Counted from the first letter of the stretch, positions 35,792 to 45,214 are shown. The stretch is 64,000 nt of DNA from CAADGU01 sp035444285 (GCA_035444285.1 DAOMOK010000015.1:106910-170909); one strand, 5' to 3'. Notes: generated from the sequence alone by a model not told the origin. Program-made: numbers and translations.

Positions 35792-36445
35792 ATGTCCCGT
35801 TTTGATCAAATGCAACTCAAGCTGTTAGGTCTCGCCTTCATCGTTGGCCCGCTGCTGCTTGTCACGGCTGCGCTCACCTTTTTGGCCGGTATCGGCGTAA
35901 GTTCTTATGGCGTGAGTAGTTGGGTGGAGGGGGTGCTGATGACCCTCGCCTTCTTGCTTTTTGTGCCAATTTATTTGCATCTGGCCCGTGTGATGGGCCA
36001 GCGTGCGCCTCGGTTGGGGCTGGTTTGCACTGTTACCGGTCTGGGCATTGGGCTGGGCATGTTGCCCGCCAATGCCCGCATCACGCAGGCCGGCCTAGAT
36101 CAGGCTGGTGTGGATGTCGCCGTTTTTAGCCTGCAAGCGCCAGGGCAAATGGTGTTGGTTCTCTGGATGGGCTTGGGTTTGTTGACCACGATTCTGTTAG
36201 GGATTGGTTTTTTGGTCAAAGGGGGATTGCCGCGCTGGACGGCCGTTCTGCTCATCCTGGCCCCCATCGTTTTTGTCATGGGGCAGGGTGGGGATGAATC
36301 CATCGCCTGGTGGCAGGTCAACATCATGTACCCGCTGGGCTGCCTGCTCTACTTTGCCGCCTTTGCCCCCATTGGCTGGCGCTACCTGACCCAACCGGCA
36401 AGCAATCTGGTGAACGAGATTGGGGGGCAAACGGCCGTTGCCTGA
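35792..36445 (+). CDS. Multi-span membrane protein, paralogue of the next gene
   Basis: The protein has 217 aa with about six hydrophobic helices. Its start (MQLKLLGLAFIVGPLLLVTAAL) aligns with the start of the next protein (MQKFLGFACIVGPLLFFIGTL), and both share RxGxVCTV in the middle and end in QTAVA. I do not recognise a named family. AAGGAGAAAATC precedes the ATG. The pair is probably co-transcribed and may form a heteromer. Its terminal codons are written by an ACGGCCGT octamer. Confidence 0.75.
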   Translation: MSRFDQMQLKLLGLAFIVGPLLLVTAALTFLAGIGVSSYGVSSWVEGVLMTLAFLLFVPIYLHLARVMGQRAPRLGLVCTVTGLGIGLGMLPANARITQAGLDQAGVDVAVFSLQAPGQMVLVLWMGLGLLTTILLGIGFLVKGGLPRWTAVLLILAPIVFVMGQGGDESIAWWQVNIMYPLGCLLYFAAFAPIGWRYLTQPASNLVNEIGGQTAVA

Positions 36446-36490
36446 TTCATGTTGAACAGATTGAACAGGAGCATAAATAAGGAGGCATGT

Positions 36491-37108
36491 ATGCCAAAAT
36501 ATCAACAGCTTATGCAGAAATTTCTAGGTTTTGCTTGTATCGTAGGGCCACTACTCTTTTTTATCGGGACACTCTTTTTACCCTTAGGCAACCAGGGCAT
36601 CGGCGGCATGATCGCCCCTTATGGCGTGGCTTTGCTCATTCCCGTTTTTATGGAAATGGGGCGTTGGATCGGGCAGGTACAGCCCCGCTATGGTTTCGTT
36701 TGCACTGTCCTGGCGCTGCTGACCACGGCTAGTAGCACGGCCGCTATGTTTACCTGGGCAACAAGTGAAGCGCTCATTAACGATTTGGCATTGACCCATG
36801 AGGAAATCGGGTTGTACATTGGCAATGACCCCTACATTTTCCCCTTTGCTATATTGTCGGCGCTGTTCCCCATTATGATAATGCTCCTGGCTGTTGGCCT
36901 GTGGCGCAATCACATTGGGCCGCGTTCGGTTCCGGCGCTGTTTGTAGTGGGCGCCGTCGCCTTTCTCATTTTTGTGGTGGGTGGCTATATGGAGGGGACG
37001 ATGTTTCCGGTACCGGTGTTTATCTGGCTACTGGCTTTGCTGCCTATGGGGTGGCGGTTATGGACAGGCGAAATGGATGGGATATGGGCGCAAACGGCCG
37101 TAGCCTGA
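36491..37108 (+). CDS. Multi-span membrane protein, paralogue of the previous gene
   Basis: The protein has 205 aa from the ATG at 36491, chosen for the strong AAGGAGG just upstream; a longer frame starts 14 codons earlier. It has about six hydrophobic helices and matches the previous gene in the first 25 residues, in YGFVCTV, and in the C-terminal WRLWTG...QTAVA region. No functional family was recognised. Confidence 0.72.
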   Translation: MPKYQQLMQKFLGFACIVGPLLFFIGTLFLPLGNQGIGGMIAPYGVALLIPVFMEMGRWIGQVQPRYGFVCTVLALLTTASSTAAMFTWATSEALINDLALTHEEIGLYIGNDPYIFPFAILSALFPIMIMLLAVGLWRNHIGPRSVPALFVVGAVAFLIFVVGGYMEGTMFPVPVFIWLLALLPMGWRLWTGEMDGIWAQTAVA

Positions 37109-37117
37109 CTTACCCCG

Positions 37118-37339
37118 TCACTCCACTGATTCCCACTCATCCCGCGAGACATTAGCCTGCCGTAACAGTCGGGAAAGTAGGGCCGCACTAATATCGCCGC
37201 GGTGTGGATTCGGCAAAATAAGTCGTTGTGACTGGCGCAGCATAAAGTGGTGCCGCCCACCAGAAAAAGGGGCTTCAGACCCTAATTTTTGCAGGCGGTG
37301 GATAAATTCGCGGCGTGAAATTGGAGAAAGCTTGGGCAC
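37118..37339 (-). CDS. hicA: HicA-type mRNA interferase toxin
   Basis: This 73-aa protein belongs to the HicA/YcfA family: PISRREFIHRLQKLGSEAPF, then GGRHHFMLRQ with the catalytic His, then ILPNPHRGDISAALLSRLLRQANVS, a double-stranded-RNA-binding-like fold. It starts with GTG one base after the antitoxin stop, so it is translationally coupled. HicA cleaves mRNA when free of HicB. The order antitoxin then toxin is one of the two known arrangements. Confidence 0.88.
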   Translation of the reverse strand: MPKLSPISRREFIHRLQKLGSEAPFSGGRHHFMLRQSQRLILPNPHRGDISAALLSRLLRQANVSRDEWESVE

Positions 37340-37340
37340 G

Positions 37341-37589
37341 TTAAAAAGCGACTGGAGCTGGTAATTCTATCGTTGTGTCTGCCAGCGAAGGAATGGGCAA
37401 CCCTTTGGCAATACTAAAAAACAGCCAATCTTCAACGGCCGCCGCCAGATTGCGACGACACGCTTCAAGCGTTGGGCCTGTCGCCCAAACGCCGGGCAAG
37501 TCGGCAATCTCACCATAAAAGGGTTCTTCATCCTCAATCATTTCATACTGGGCCAACTCTAGAGCTTTGTGAATGTATTCTAAAATCAT
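37341..37589 (-). CDS. hicB: HicB-type antitoxin
   Basis: The protein has 82 aa. It has the HicB partial RNase-H-like fold: YEMIEDEEPFYGEIADLPGVWATGPTLE followed by ACRRNLAAAVEDWLFF. No C-terminal DNA-binding HTH or ribbon-helix-helix is visible, so it is the short form and autoregulation may be weak or indirect. AGGAA precedes the ATG. It neutralises the adjacent HicA. Confidence 0.87.
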   Translation of the reverse strand: MILEYIHKALELAQYEMIEDEEPFYGEIADLPGVWATGPTLEACRRNLAAAVEDWLFFSIAKGLPIPSLADTTIELPAPVAF

Positions 37590-37669
37590 GGGCTTTTTAT
37601 TCCTGTCAAGATTGGCTTAAACAACTCAATCGTTAACAGGGCAGATTATATCATACAAGGAAAATTCAA

Positions 37670-38539
37670 ATGAAACGTGTTTTGAAATGGATTGGGATTG
37701 TGATTGGGGGGTTGTTGGGCATCATTATTCTGGCCTATGTTGTTCTGTGGGCCATCAGCGCCAGCCGGTTGAACCGCACGTATGAAGTCACGGCCGTATA
37801 CAACCTCACCCTGCCCACCGACCCGGAACGTATCGCCGCCGGGGAAAAGCTGTACACCATTTATTGTGAAAGCTGCCATGGGGCCAACCTGGCGGGGGCT
37901 AGCTTTTCTGAGGATCCCGCCTTTGGCGAAATTTACAGCGCTAATCTCACCAGCGGCGCAAATGGCATCGGCCGCAGCTACAGCGACGACGAGATCGCCA
38001 GAGCGATCTGGTATGGAGTGAAACAAGATGGCTCGCCCACGGTGGGTATGCCCTACGAATTTAATCAGGGCATTCACGTCGGCGACATGGAAAACCTGCT
38101 TGCCTATCTACGCAGCGCGCCGCCGGTGGACACCAATCATCCCACGCCCAGCTACGGCCCCATGTTGCGCGTCTTCCACGCCGCCAACCTGTTTCCCCTG
38201 GTGACGGCGGAAAATGTGGAGATGAGCCAGCCGCCGCCCGCCATCGTTTCCCCGGACGATACATTGGCCTATGGTGCCTATCTGTCCGTGTTCTGCACCG
38301 CCTGTCACGGCCCCGATTTTGCCGGGATTGCCATAGCCGAATCGCCCTCGCTGTGGACGGCCGTCACCACCTGGACCGAAGCAGAGTTTGAGCAGGCCAT
38401 GACACAAGGGGTGCGCCCCGATGGCAGCCAGATGGACCCGGAAATGATGCCCTGGCCCTCCTTCAACCTCTACACCGAGGCCGAGCGCCACGCCATCTGG
38501 GCTTATTTGCAAAGCCTGGACCTGGTGGCTACAGAATAA
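37670..38539 (+). CDS. Membrane-anchored diheme cytochrome c
   Basis: The protein has 289 aa. An N-terminal helix (IGIVIGGLLGIIILAYVVLW) anchors it. There are two class I cytochrome c domains, each with a CxxCH heme site: CESCH near residue 66 and CTACH near residue 206. Candidate distal Met ligands follow (VGMPYEF, MMPWPSF). It would carry electrons on the outer face of the membrane. Its TAA overlaps the ATG of a 34-aa ORF, and AAGGAAAA precedes its own ATG. The redox partner is not in the window. Confidence 0.92.
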   Translation: MKRVLKWIGIVIGGLLGIIILAYVVLWAISASRLNRTYEVTAVYNLTLPTDPERIAAGEKLYTIYCESCHGANLAGASFSEDPAFGEIYSANLTSGANGIGRSYSDDEIARAIWYGVKQDGSPTVGMPYEFNQGIHVGDMENLLAYLRSAPPVDTNHPTPSYGPMLRVFHAANLFPLVTAENVEMSQPPPAIVSPDDTLAYGAYLSVFCTACHGPDFAGIAIAESPSLWTAVTTWTEAEFEQAMTQGVRPDGSQMDPEMMPWPSFNLYTEAERHAIWAYLQSLDLVATE

Positions 38540-38643
38540 TGAAAAAGGTTGCTCTGTTTTTTATCGCCATTGCCGCCCTGATCTTGGGCGTTACCACCAA
38601 ATCTCTGCTCACCGGGCCGGGTGAGCATGAACGGCTGCGCTAA
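38539..38643 (+). CDS. 34-aa single-helix membrane peptide coupled to cytochrome c
   Basis: ATG at 38539 overlaps the cytochrome stop codon (TAATG). The peptide starts MKKVALFFIAIAALILGVTT, one hydrophobic helix, and ends in a short polar tail with EHERLR. The coupling and the clean transmembrane helix argue for a real small protein, perhaps a subunit of the cytochrome complex. No family was recognised, and it is short enough that chance cannot be excluded. Confidence 0.5.
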   Translation: MKKVALFFIAIAALILGVTTKSLLTGPGEHERLR

Positions 38644-38671
38644 TGACAGACAAAAAATAGGTGATTGATTT

Positions 38672-39799
38672 ATGAAACAAAGACTCATTTTCATTGGCGC
38701 CATACTGACAATGATATTTACCCTTTTCCTGTCTACCGGACAGCCATCCCCTCTTTACGGGAATGAACTTGCCCATCACCCAACTGTTCAATCTGGCGCT
38801 TTTGCACCAGACACCCCCGGCATCCAGGTTGCGCCAACGCGCATTGTCAGCCAACAGGCCGTAAACACCCAGGTTGAACATTCTTTAACCATCAGCAACA
38901 CGGGGGATACAGACCTGGCATGGAGCATCTTTGAAGCGAGTGATGCCAGCCAGTCAATGAGCAGCGGCGGCAACTGGGTAGACACCTTTGACACCTATCC
39001 CACCGGCGCCAATATGCATGGCGTGGGTGGCTGGAAAGGTTGGGAAAACAACCCCATTTTCACAGCCTTTACCAATGATGTCCGGGCGCGCAGCGCGCCT
39101 AACTCGTTGGACATCGCCTCTAATTCTGACCTGGTACGAGAGTTCAGTGGCATCAGCAGCGGCTATTGGATTTTCACAGCCTGGCAATACGTGCCCAGTT
39201 CCATGGTCGGCAGCAGCTATTTCATCATGCTCAATACGTACAGTGACAATGGACCAAAAAATTGGTCGGTGCAGGTGCAGTTTGATGGCTCTGCGAATGT
39301 CATCAGAAACGATGGTATTGCTGGCGGCACAGCGACCCTGATCACCGACCGATGGGTTGAACTCAGGCTGGAGATTGATCTGGACCAGGACACCCAAGCT
39401 TTCTATTATGACGACCAGATATTTTACACAGCCCCTTGGTCTGATGGAGTCAGCGGCAATGGTGCAGTCAACATAGCCGCCGTAGACATGTATGCCGGTG
39501 GCGCCTCGTCAGTATATTATGACGATATGTCGTTGTTACAATCACAGGTTTGTGACACGCCTACACCCATAGATTGGGTCATGACCGATCCTGCCAGCGG
39601 CGTGATCCCGCCAAACGCAGCCTCGGCGGTCACTGTAACCTTTGATACGACTGACCTCCTGATAGGCACTCATCGAGGTGTGCTTTGTATTCAGAGTAAT
39701 GACCCCATCAGCCCATTCATCCCTGTGCCGTTGACAACACGTGTTGTCAGAGGCGAACCGGATCATGAACTCTTTCTGCCCGTGATTGTGAGGAATTAG
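38672..39799 (+). CDS. Secreted protein with Ig-like/ASH-type repeats and LamG-like core
   Basis: The protein has 375 aa. A signal peptide (FIGAILTMIFTLFLSTG) is followed by an Ig-like segment (VEHSLTISNTGDTDLAWSI), a central jelly-roll-like region (WVDTFDTYPTG, YWIFTAWQYVP, YYDDQIFYTAPW) and a second Ig-like segment (SAVTVTFDTTDLLIGTHRGVL, IQSNDP). These fit abnormal-spindle/choice-of-anchor style domains. The C-terminus is LFLPVIVRN, the tail motif shared with the proteins at 7513 and 47255. The gene lacks ACGGCCGT octamers. A surface or matrix role is likely. Confidence 0.72.
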   Translation: MKQRLIFIGAILTMIFTLFLSTGQPSPLYGNELAHHPTVQSGAFAPDTPGIQVAPTRIVSQQAVNTQVEHSLTISNTGDTDLAWSIFEASDASQSMSSGGNWVDTFDTYPTGANMHGVGGWKGWENNPIFTAFTNDVRARSAPNSLDIASNSDLVREFSGISSGYWIFTAWQYVPSSMVGSSYFIMLNTYSDNGPKNWSVQVQFDGSANVIRNDGIAGGTATLITDRWVELRLEIDLDQDTQAFYYDDQIFYTAPWSDGVSGNGAVNIAAVDMYAGGASSVYYDDMSLLQSQVCDTPTPIDWVMTDPASGVIPPNAASAVTVTFDTTDLLIGTHRGVLCIQSNDPISPFIPVPLTTRVVRGEPDHELFLPVIVRN

Positions 39800-39914
39800 T
39801 GCGGCTACCAGAAGCTGATACACTTCTTGCACTTACAAAGGGAAGCACGACCATGACTTCACACCCAGACAACCCTGCACATGATGCCTGGTCGTCCTGA
39901 TTTGAAGAGATACG

Positions 39915-40505
39915 ATGCCAGATAACTTGCCCTTACCGCAAACCCTGATCATCCTCTCCGGCTTGCCCGGCTGCGGCAAAACGACGCTGGCGCGGCTGTT
40001 GGTGCCAGAATTGCAACTGCCCATCCTGACTGTAGATGACGTGGTAGATGCCATCCCACCGCATATGACCGGCCACTCAGAGCGGTTTTGGGAAGATATG
40101 GTGCATATCTTATTGCATCTGGTGGATGCCCAACTGGCCTGGGGCCACAGCGTCATTGTGGATTCCGTCTTCATGGGTGTAGATGAAAACCAAACGCAGC
40201 ACACTTGGAGCGACCGCCAACGCGCCTATGAAATCGCCCAAAGCCGTCAGGTCAACTTCCGCCCCATCTACTGCTACATTTCTGACGAGGTAGTCTGGCG
40301 GGAACGGCTGGCGCAACGCGCCCGACAGTTCCCCGACGCGCCGGCCGCCACCTGGACGCAGGTGGACACACAGCGGCATTATTTCCAGCCCTGGCAGCCG
40401 GGTCAGGCGCTTTTCCTGGATGGCCTGAACAGTGTGGCCGATAATTTTGCTACGGCCGTTAGTTTTATCGCCAATCCAGATGTTCGTTTGACAGGTTGGC
40501 AATAG
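39915..40505 (+). CDS. P-loop kinase of the AAA_33/zeta-toxin-like group
   Basis: The protein has 196 aa. Walker A reads ILSGLPGCGKTTLARLL, followed by LTVDDVVDAI, and VIVDSVFM serves as the Walker-B-like strand. CYISDEVVWRERLAQRAR provides the lid arginines typical of small-molecule kinases in this group. The substrate could be a sugar, nucleotide or antibiotic; nothing nearby decides this. GAAGAG precedes the ATG. Confidence 0.82.
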   Translation: MPDNLPLPQTLIILSGLPGCGKTTLARLLVPELQLPILTVDDVVDAIPPHMTGHSERFWEDMVHILLHLVDAQLAWGHSVIVDSVFMGVDENQTQHTWSDRQRAYEIAQSRQVNFRPIYCYISDEVVWRERLAQRARQFPDAPAATWTQVDTQRHYFQPWQPGQALFLDGLNSVADNFATAVSFIANPDVRLTGWQ

Positions 40506-40580
40506 TTGCTGCCGCTGACGCCGATCACGATAATTGAGTACAAACGTCAAGGCAGCACCTGTCAACAAAAGGAAAAGTTC

Positions 40581-41438
40581 ATGCACACACACCCTACTGA
40601 CGAACCCGCAGGTTTTGTAGACGGCTGGCAAGAAGGACATCTGCTGGCCAACGGAATCGGCATCCACTATTACCGCACCGGCGGAAACAAGCCCCCGCTC
40701 ATTCTGGCGCATGGCGTTACCGATAACGGCCTTTGCTGGCGGCGTGTGGCCCTGGCGCTACAAGCTGATTTTGACCTGATCATGGTAGATGCCCGCGGCC
40801 ACGGCCGTTCCGACAAGCCGCCCACAGGGTACACCTACGAAAATTTCGCCGCCGATTTAGCCGCCTTTATCCAGGAAATGGAGCTCGGCGCGGCGGCCGT
40901 CATGGGCCACTCCATGGGCGCTTTCACGGCTATGGTGACGGCGGCCCAGCATCCCCACCTGATCAGCAAACTCATTCTGGAAGACCCGCCCCTGATGAGT
41001 GAACAGGCGGCGGCCGAATTGGCGGAACGGTTCACACAGGGGGCGGCGATGTTCTCGATGATGCAAGAGCAGCCTGTGGCCGCGATTATGCAGTTCGCCC
41101 AACAGATGAACAGCGATTGGCACGAGATGGAGTTTCCGGCGTGGGCTGAGTCAAAGAAACAATTTGCGTCACAGGTGTTTCCTGAGTTGGGAGTGGCAGC
41201 GACACAGGTTGATTGGCGGGCATTGATTCGGCAACTGACCATGCCCACCTTGCTCATTACTGCTGACAACACCCCTCGCCCCTCAGGGCCAGCCATTGTC
41301 ACCCCTGAGATTGCCGCCGCAGCGGTGGCCCTCAATCCCGGCATCAAACTGGCTTATCTGCCTGACGCCGGTCATAACATTCGCCGGGAACAATTCGATC
41401 TGTTTATGCAAACCATACGGCCGTTTCTAACCACATGA
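40581..41438 (+). CDS. Alpha/beta hydrolase
   Basis: The protein has 285 aa from the ATG at 40581 (AGGAAAAG upstream; a longer frame starts at 40506). It has the oxyanion region ILAHGVTDNGLCW, the nucleophile elbow GHSMGAF (Ser near residue 114), LITADNT on the acid strand, and the catalytic His in DAGHNIRR near the end. It resembles epoxide-hydrolase or esterase-type enzymes. Substrate unknown. Confidence 0.87.
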   Translation: MHTHPTDEPAGFVDGWQEGHLLANGIGIHYYRTGGNKPPLILAHGVTDNGLCWRRVALALQADFDLIMVDARGHGRSDKPPTGYTYENFAADLAAFIQEMELGAAAVMGHSMGAFTAMVTAAQHPHLISKLILEDPPLMSEQAAAELAERFTQGAAMFSMMQEQPVAAIMQFAQQMNSDWHEMEFPAWAESKKQFASQVFPELGVAATQVDWRALIRQLTMPTLLITADNTPRPSGPAIVTPEIAAAAVALNPGIKLAYLPDAGHNIRREQFDLFMQTIRPFLTT

Positions 41439-41476
41439 GTTGGGCACGGGAATCAGGAAGGTAGATAGGGTAGATC

Positions 41477-42556
41477 ATGCAAGAAAACGTCATCACTAAT
41501 CTGGAACAAGTCACAACGGAATGGCTCACGGCCGTTCTCCATGAGAGCGGCGCCTTGACCCAGGGCACGGTCACGGCCGTAACCACGGACGCCGGGCGCG
41601 GTAACTGGTCGGAAAGCGGCTCGCTGCAACTGACCTATTCACCGGACGCGCAGGGGGAACGGCCGTCGCGCCTTTTCCTCAAGATGGTGAACGCCGATAC
41701 TGGCGACGGCGAGTTTTTCGGTTCATCCGAAGTGGATTATTACCTGCGCGACTATGTGGATGTGCCCGATGCGCCGCTGCTGCGTTGTTACGACGGCCGT
41801 TACTCTGCCGCCATTCATCGCTACCACCTGCTGCTGGAAGATGTGTCTGCCAGCCACACCATCGCCTGCGACAAACCATCTACCCTGGAATATGGCCTGG
41901 CGTTGGCGGAGGCGTTTGCTATTTTGCACGGCCGTTGGTGGGGGGCGGCGGCATTGGCTGAAGCCAATGCGCTCCGGCACGACGCCGATCATATTCGCCG
42001 CTTTGTGTCCATTGCTGAACCGGGCGCGGGGCACATCATCGCCAAAGTTGCTAACGAGTTGGCCCCGCACTGGCCCGCCGCCATCCGGGACATCTTCGCC
42101 CGCCACCCCCAGACGATGATCAACCGCACACAAGACCTCAATGGCTTTACGATCATGCACGGCGACGCCGGTTGTTACAACATTATGGCGCCGCGGCAGG
42201 GGATACGGCCGTTATACCTGATTGACCGCCAACCCTTCGACTGGGGCCTGACCACCTGGCTGGGCGTCTACGATCTGGCCTACGCCATCGTCTTCCATGG
42301 CGATATGAATGCCCGCCAATGGGAACGGCCGATCCTGCGCCACTACCACGAAACGCTCATCAAGCGCGGCGTACAGGGCTACGCCTGGGAGCAACTATGG
42401 GACGATTATCGGCTGTGTGTGGCCATGGGCGTTTACATCGCCGTCGAGTATTGTCGCGGCGGCGTCAATCAGGAGACGCAATGGGTCTGGCTGCCCATGC
42501 TGCAACGCACCCTCACCGCCTGCGATGATCTCAACTGCGCTGAATTATGGAGTTGA
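41477..42556 (+). CDS. Aminoglycoside-phosphotransferase-like kinase
   Basis: The protein has 359 aa. It has the catalytic loop IMHGDAGCYNIM (Asp and Asn) and the metal-binding IDRQPFDWG that replaces DFG, the pattern of the CHK/EcKinase-like and APH families. The N-lobe includes RLFLKMVN with the ATP-binding Lys. It likely phosphorylates a small hydroxyl compound. Seven octamers fall in this gene, among the densest runs in the window. It ends 22 bp before the histidine kinase and may lead that operon. Confidence 0.82.
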   Translation: MQENVITNLEQVTTEWLTAVLHESGALTQGTVTAVTTDAGRGNWSESGSLQLTYSPDAQGERPSRLFLKMVNADTGDGEFFGSSEVDYYLRDYVDVPDAPLLRCYDGRYSAAIHRYHLLLEDVSASHTIACDKPSTLEYGLALAEAFAILHGRWWGAAALAEANALRHDADHIRRFVSIAEPGAGHIIAKVANELAPHWPAAIRDIFARHPQTMINRTQDLNGFTIMHGDAGCYNIMAPRQGIRPLYLIDRQPFDWGLTTWLGVYDLAYAIVFHGDMNARQWERPILRHYHETLIKRGVQGYAWEQLWDDYRLCVAMGVYIAVEYCRGGVNQETQWVWLPMLQRTLTACDDLNCAELWS

Positions 42557-42578
42557 TAAGCTCAGGAAAAACAAGCGC

Positions 42579-44702
42579 ATGAATCTGGTAGAAGCAGCCC
42601 GAAAGATGACGATACCTGAACAGACGGCCGTCTGGCCGCAGCGTCTGCTCCTGGCGCTGTGGGTGAGCGTCGCGGCTGCGTTTCTGGCAATTTTTGTGAC
42701 CGATCTCTGGCTCAGTTACCCCATGCTGGCTGCCCCTTGTACGGGCGAGGCGTGTCATTATCAGGCCATTGGGCCAACTGAAGCGGCGGTTCTGGCAGAG
42801 TGGGGTCTGCCCGTGTCTGCCTACGCCCTTTACATATTGGGCATTTCCGTCGTGCCGGTCATTCTTTTTTGCGCCCTGGCCATCCTCATGCTTGTTCGTC
42901 TCTACCCGCAGCGCAGCAAAATGTTCTACTCCCTCACGCTCATTATCATTCCCGTGGTGGCCATCACCAGTTTTGATGTGGTCGCCGACACTTTCCCCCG
43001 TCTGACTGTCCCCATCCAACTGGTCGTCATTACCGGTCATTTGCTGCTTATGTCCCTGTTTCTGGTTTTTCCGCGCAGCCGGTTCGAGCCGCGTTGGACG
43101 GCCGTTCTGCCAATTTTCTCCGCCTTTTTCGGTCTCTATCCCCTTTTTTTCGCTGAACAGATGCCGCTGCCGATCAGCCAGCCTTACTTTTTGCTGCTCC
43201 TGCTCGTGTTGGCCGTCATCTTCTATCGTTACCGGCGGCTCTTTGACGAGAGCGAAAGACGGCAAACCCGATTGGCGATTTTAGGTATCTTCATCTTCTT
43301 TATCGGCGTTCCCATTTGGAGCTACACTTTTGAGATAGCCACGCCCGCGCCTGGCCAGGCCAGGCTGTTGACCACAGTGGGCGGCTGGACGCTGTGCATT
43401 ATCGCCACCATCGCCCTGCCCGCCGCCCTATTTGCCGCTATTTTACGCGATCGGCTGTGGGATATGGCGATTATTCTGAATCGGACGCTGGTGTATGGCG
43501 GTCTTTCCTTGGGCATTGTCACCGTTTACGCACTGGTTGTAGGCGGGTTGGGCGCACTGTTTCATACACAAGGCAACCTCTTGTTAACGCTGCTGGCTAC
43601 CGGACTCGCTGCCGCGCTGTTCCAACCGGCGCGGGAATGGCTGCAAAAAACGGTCAACCGGCTGATGTTTGGCGAACGGGATGATCCCTATGCAGTGCTG
43701 TCGAAATTGGGGCGGCAGTTGGGCGAAACGGCCGTGCCCGGCCAGACTCTGCCCGCCATCACCACCACCATCACCCAATCCCTCAAACTGCCCTACGCCG
43801 CCATCCAGCTCACCACCGCCGACGGCGCCCCAGATGGGGGGCGGCAAACAGCCGCCAGCAGCGGCCAGCCAGCGCCCGGCAGCGAAGAGTGGCCGCTGCT
43901 GCACCAGGGGGAATTAGTCGGCTGGCTCATCGTCGCCCCCCGCTCCGCTCAGGAGCAGTTTACGAATCGGGAATGTCAACTGCTAACCGATATTGCCGGG
44001 CAGGCCGGCGCGGCGACTTACGCCGTGCGCCTCACCACCGCCCTGCAACGTTCCCGCGAACGGCTGGTGCTGGCCCGTGAGGAAGAGCGCCGCCGCATCC
44101 GCCGCGACCTGCACGACGAGCTAGGCCCCACCCTGGCCAGCCAGACCTTTGCCATTGACGCCATCCTCGACCTGCTGGAAAACAATCCCCAGGAAGCGTC
44201 CCGCCTGCTACACAGCTTGAAGGCGCAAAATCAGGCCACCGTGTCCGAGATTCGGCGGCTGGTGCATGAACTGCGTCCGCCGGCGCTGGATGAGTTGGGA
44301 ATGATGGCCGCCTTACAGGCGCACGCAGCCCAACTCAACAAACCACAAACCCTGCACATTCAGATCACCGCCCAGCCGGACCCCCTGCCGCCACTTTCGG
44401 CGGCGGTGGAAGTGGCCGTTTACCGCATTGTGTTGGAGGCCATCACCAATGTGGTGCGCCATGCCCAGGCGCGGCGCTGTGATGTGCAGGTAGTCAGTAA
44501 CGGCCGTGCCCAACTCCACCTCACGATCCATGACGACGGCAGCGGCCTGCCACCACACCTGTGCTACGGCGTGGGTATTCGCTCCATGCACGAACGGGCT
44601 GAAGAACTGGGTGGATGGTTGGTTGTGGAAAACAGAGAGAAGGGGGTGCGGGTAACGGCCGTATTGCCCCTAACTTTCCAAAGTGAAACTGATGACGCAT
44701 GA
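42579..44702 (+). CDS. NarL-family membrane sensor histidine kinase
   Basis: The protein has 707 aa from the ATG at 42579; the frame is open 90 codons upstream but that overlaps the phosphotransferase gene in another frame. About eight transmembrane helices span residues 20-375, with CTGEACHYQ in the first loop. A GAF-like region lies at 400-510. The HisKA_3 phosphoacceptor is in REEERRRIRRDLHDELGP, and the HATPase_c region ends in IHDDGSGLPPHLCYGVGIRSMHERAEELGG. The matching response regulator is three genes downstream, and GNAT and GT genes lie between them with overlapping starts. Confidence 0.9.
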   Translation: MNLVEAARKMTIPEQTAVWPQRLLLALWVSVAAAFLAIFVTDLWLSYPMLAAPCTGEACHYQAIGPTEAAVLAEWGLPVSAYALYILGISVVPVILFCALAILMLVRLYPQRSKMFYSLTLIIIPVVAITSFDVVADTFPRLTVPIQLVVITGHLLLMSLFLVFPRSRFEPRWTAVLPIFSAFFGLYPLFFAEQMPLPISQPYFLLLLLVLAVIFYRYRRLFDESERRQTRLAILGIFIFFIGVPIWSYTFEIATPAPGQARLLTTVGGWTLCIIATIALPAALFAAILRDRLWDMAIILNRTLVYGGLSLGIVTVYALVVGGLGALFHTQGNLLLTLLATGLAAALFQPAREWLQKTVNRLMFGERDDPYAVLSKLGRQLGETAVPGQTLPAITTTITQSLKLPYAAIQLTTADGAPDGGRQTAASSGQPAPGSEEWPLLHQGELVGWLIVAPRSAQEQFTNRECQLLTDIAGQAGAATYAVRLTTALQRSRERLVLAREEERRRIRRDLHDELGPTLASQTFAIDAILDLLENNPQEASRLLHSLKAQNQATVSEIRRLVHELRPPALDELGMMAALQAHAAQLNKPQTLHIQITAQPDPLPPLSAAVEVAVYRIVLEAITNVVRHAQARRCDVQVVSNGRAQLHLTIHDDGSGLPPHLCYGVGIRSMHERAEELGGWLVVENREKGVRVTAVLPLTFQSETDDA

Positions 44703-45214
44703 AAATCACGCCCGCCACCGTTTTTAACTTCAAAGTCGCCCAGGCAGCGGATTTGCCCCTGGTGATGGAAATTTTGGCCGAAGCCGCCGCCTGGCTAAAA
44801 CAAAAAGGGATTGATCAATGGCCGTCGCCGCCTAACGAACATTGGCAGCGACGCATGGCTGAAGCCATTCAGCGAGAGGAAGTGTACACCGTCGGCATCG
44901 TCAAAAACCGTTTTGGCATTGTGCGCTTCACCTGGGCTGATCTTTACTGGCCCGATGACAATCTGGCCGGTTACGTGCATTCGATAGCCGTGCGCAGCGA
45001 AATGCACGGGCAAAATCTGGGCGGCCTGATTTTGTTCTGGGCAATGATGAAAACGAAGCAAGCGGGGCGACAATTTCTGCGGCTGGATTGTTTGGCGGGG
45101 AACGGCCGTCTGCGCCGTTACTACGAGGATCGGGGTTTCAGCTACCAGAGCGAGGTCATTAATCAGGATTACACGGCCGCCCTGTATGAAAGGGAGATCG
45201 GCTACAATCAATGA
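44699..45214 (+). CDS. GNAT family N-acetyltransferase
   Basis: The protein has 171 aa. It has FKVAQAADLPLVMEIL at the start, VHSIAVRSEMHGQNLGGLIL as the acetyl-CoA loop and LDCLAGNGRLRRYYEDRGF at the end, the classic GNAT order. It overlaps the kinase stop by four bases (ATGA) and the next gene by four bases. Enclosed between a sensor kinase and its regulator, it may alter the signal molecule or provide resistance to it. Confidence 0.87.
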   Translation: MKITPATVFNFKVAQAADLPLVMEILAEAAAWLKQKGIDQWPSPPNEHWQRRMAEAIQREEVYTVGIVKNRFGIVRFTWADLYWPDDNLAGYVHSIAVRSEMHGQNLGGLILFWAMMKTKQAGRQFLRLDCLAGNGRLRRYYEDRGFSYQSEVINQDYTAALYEREIGYNQ

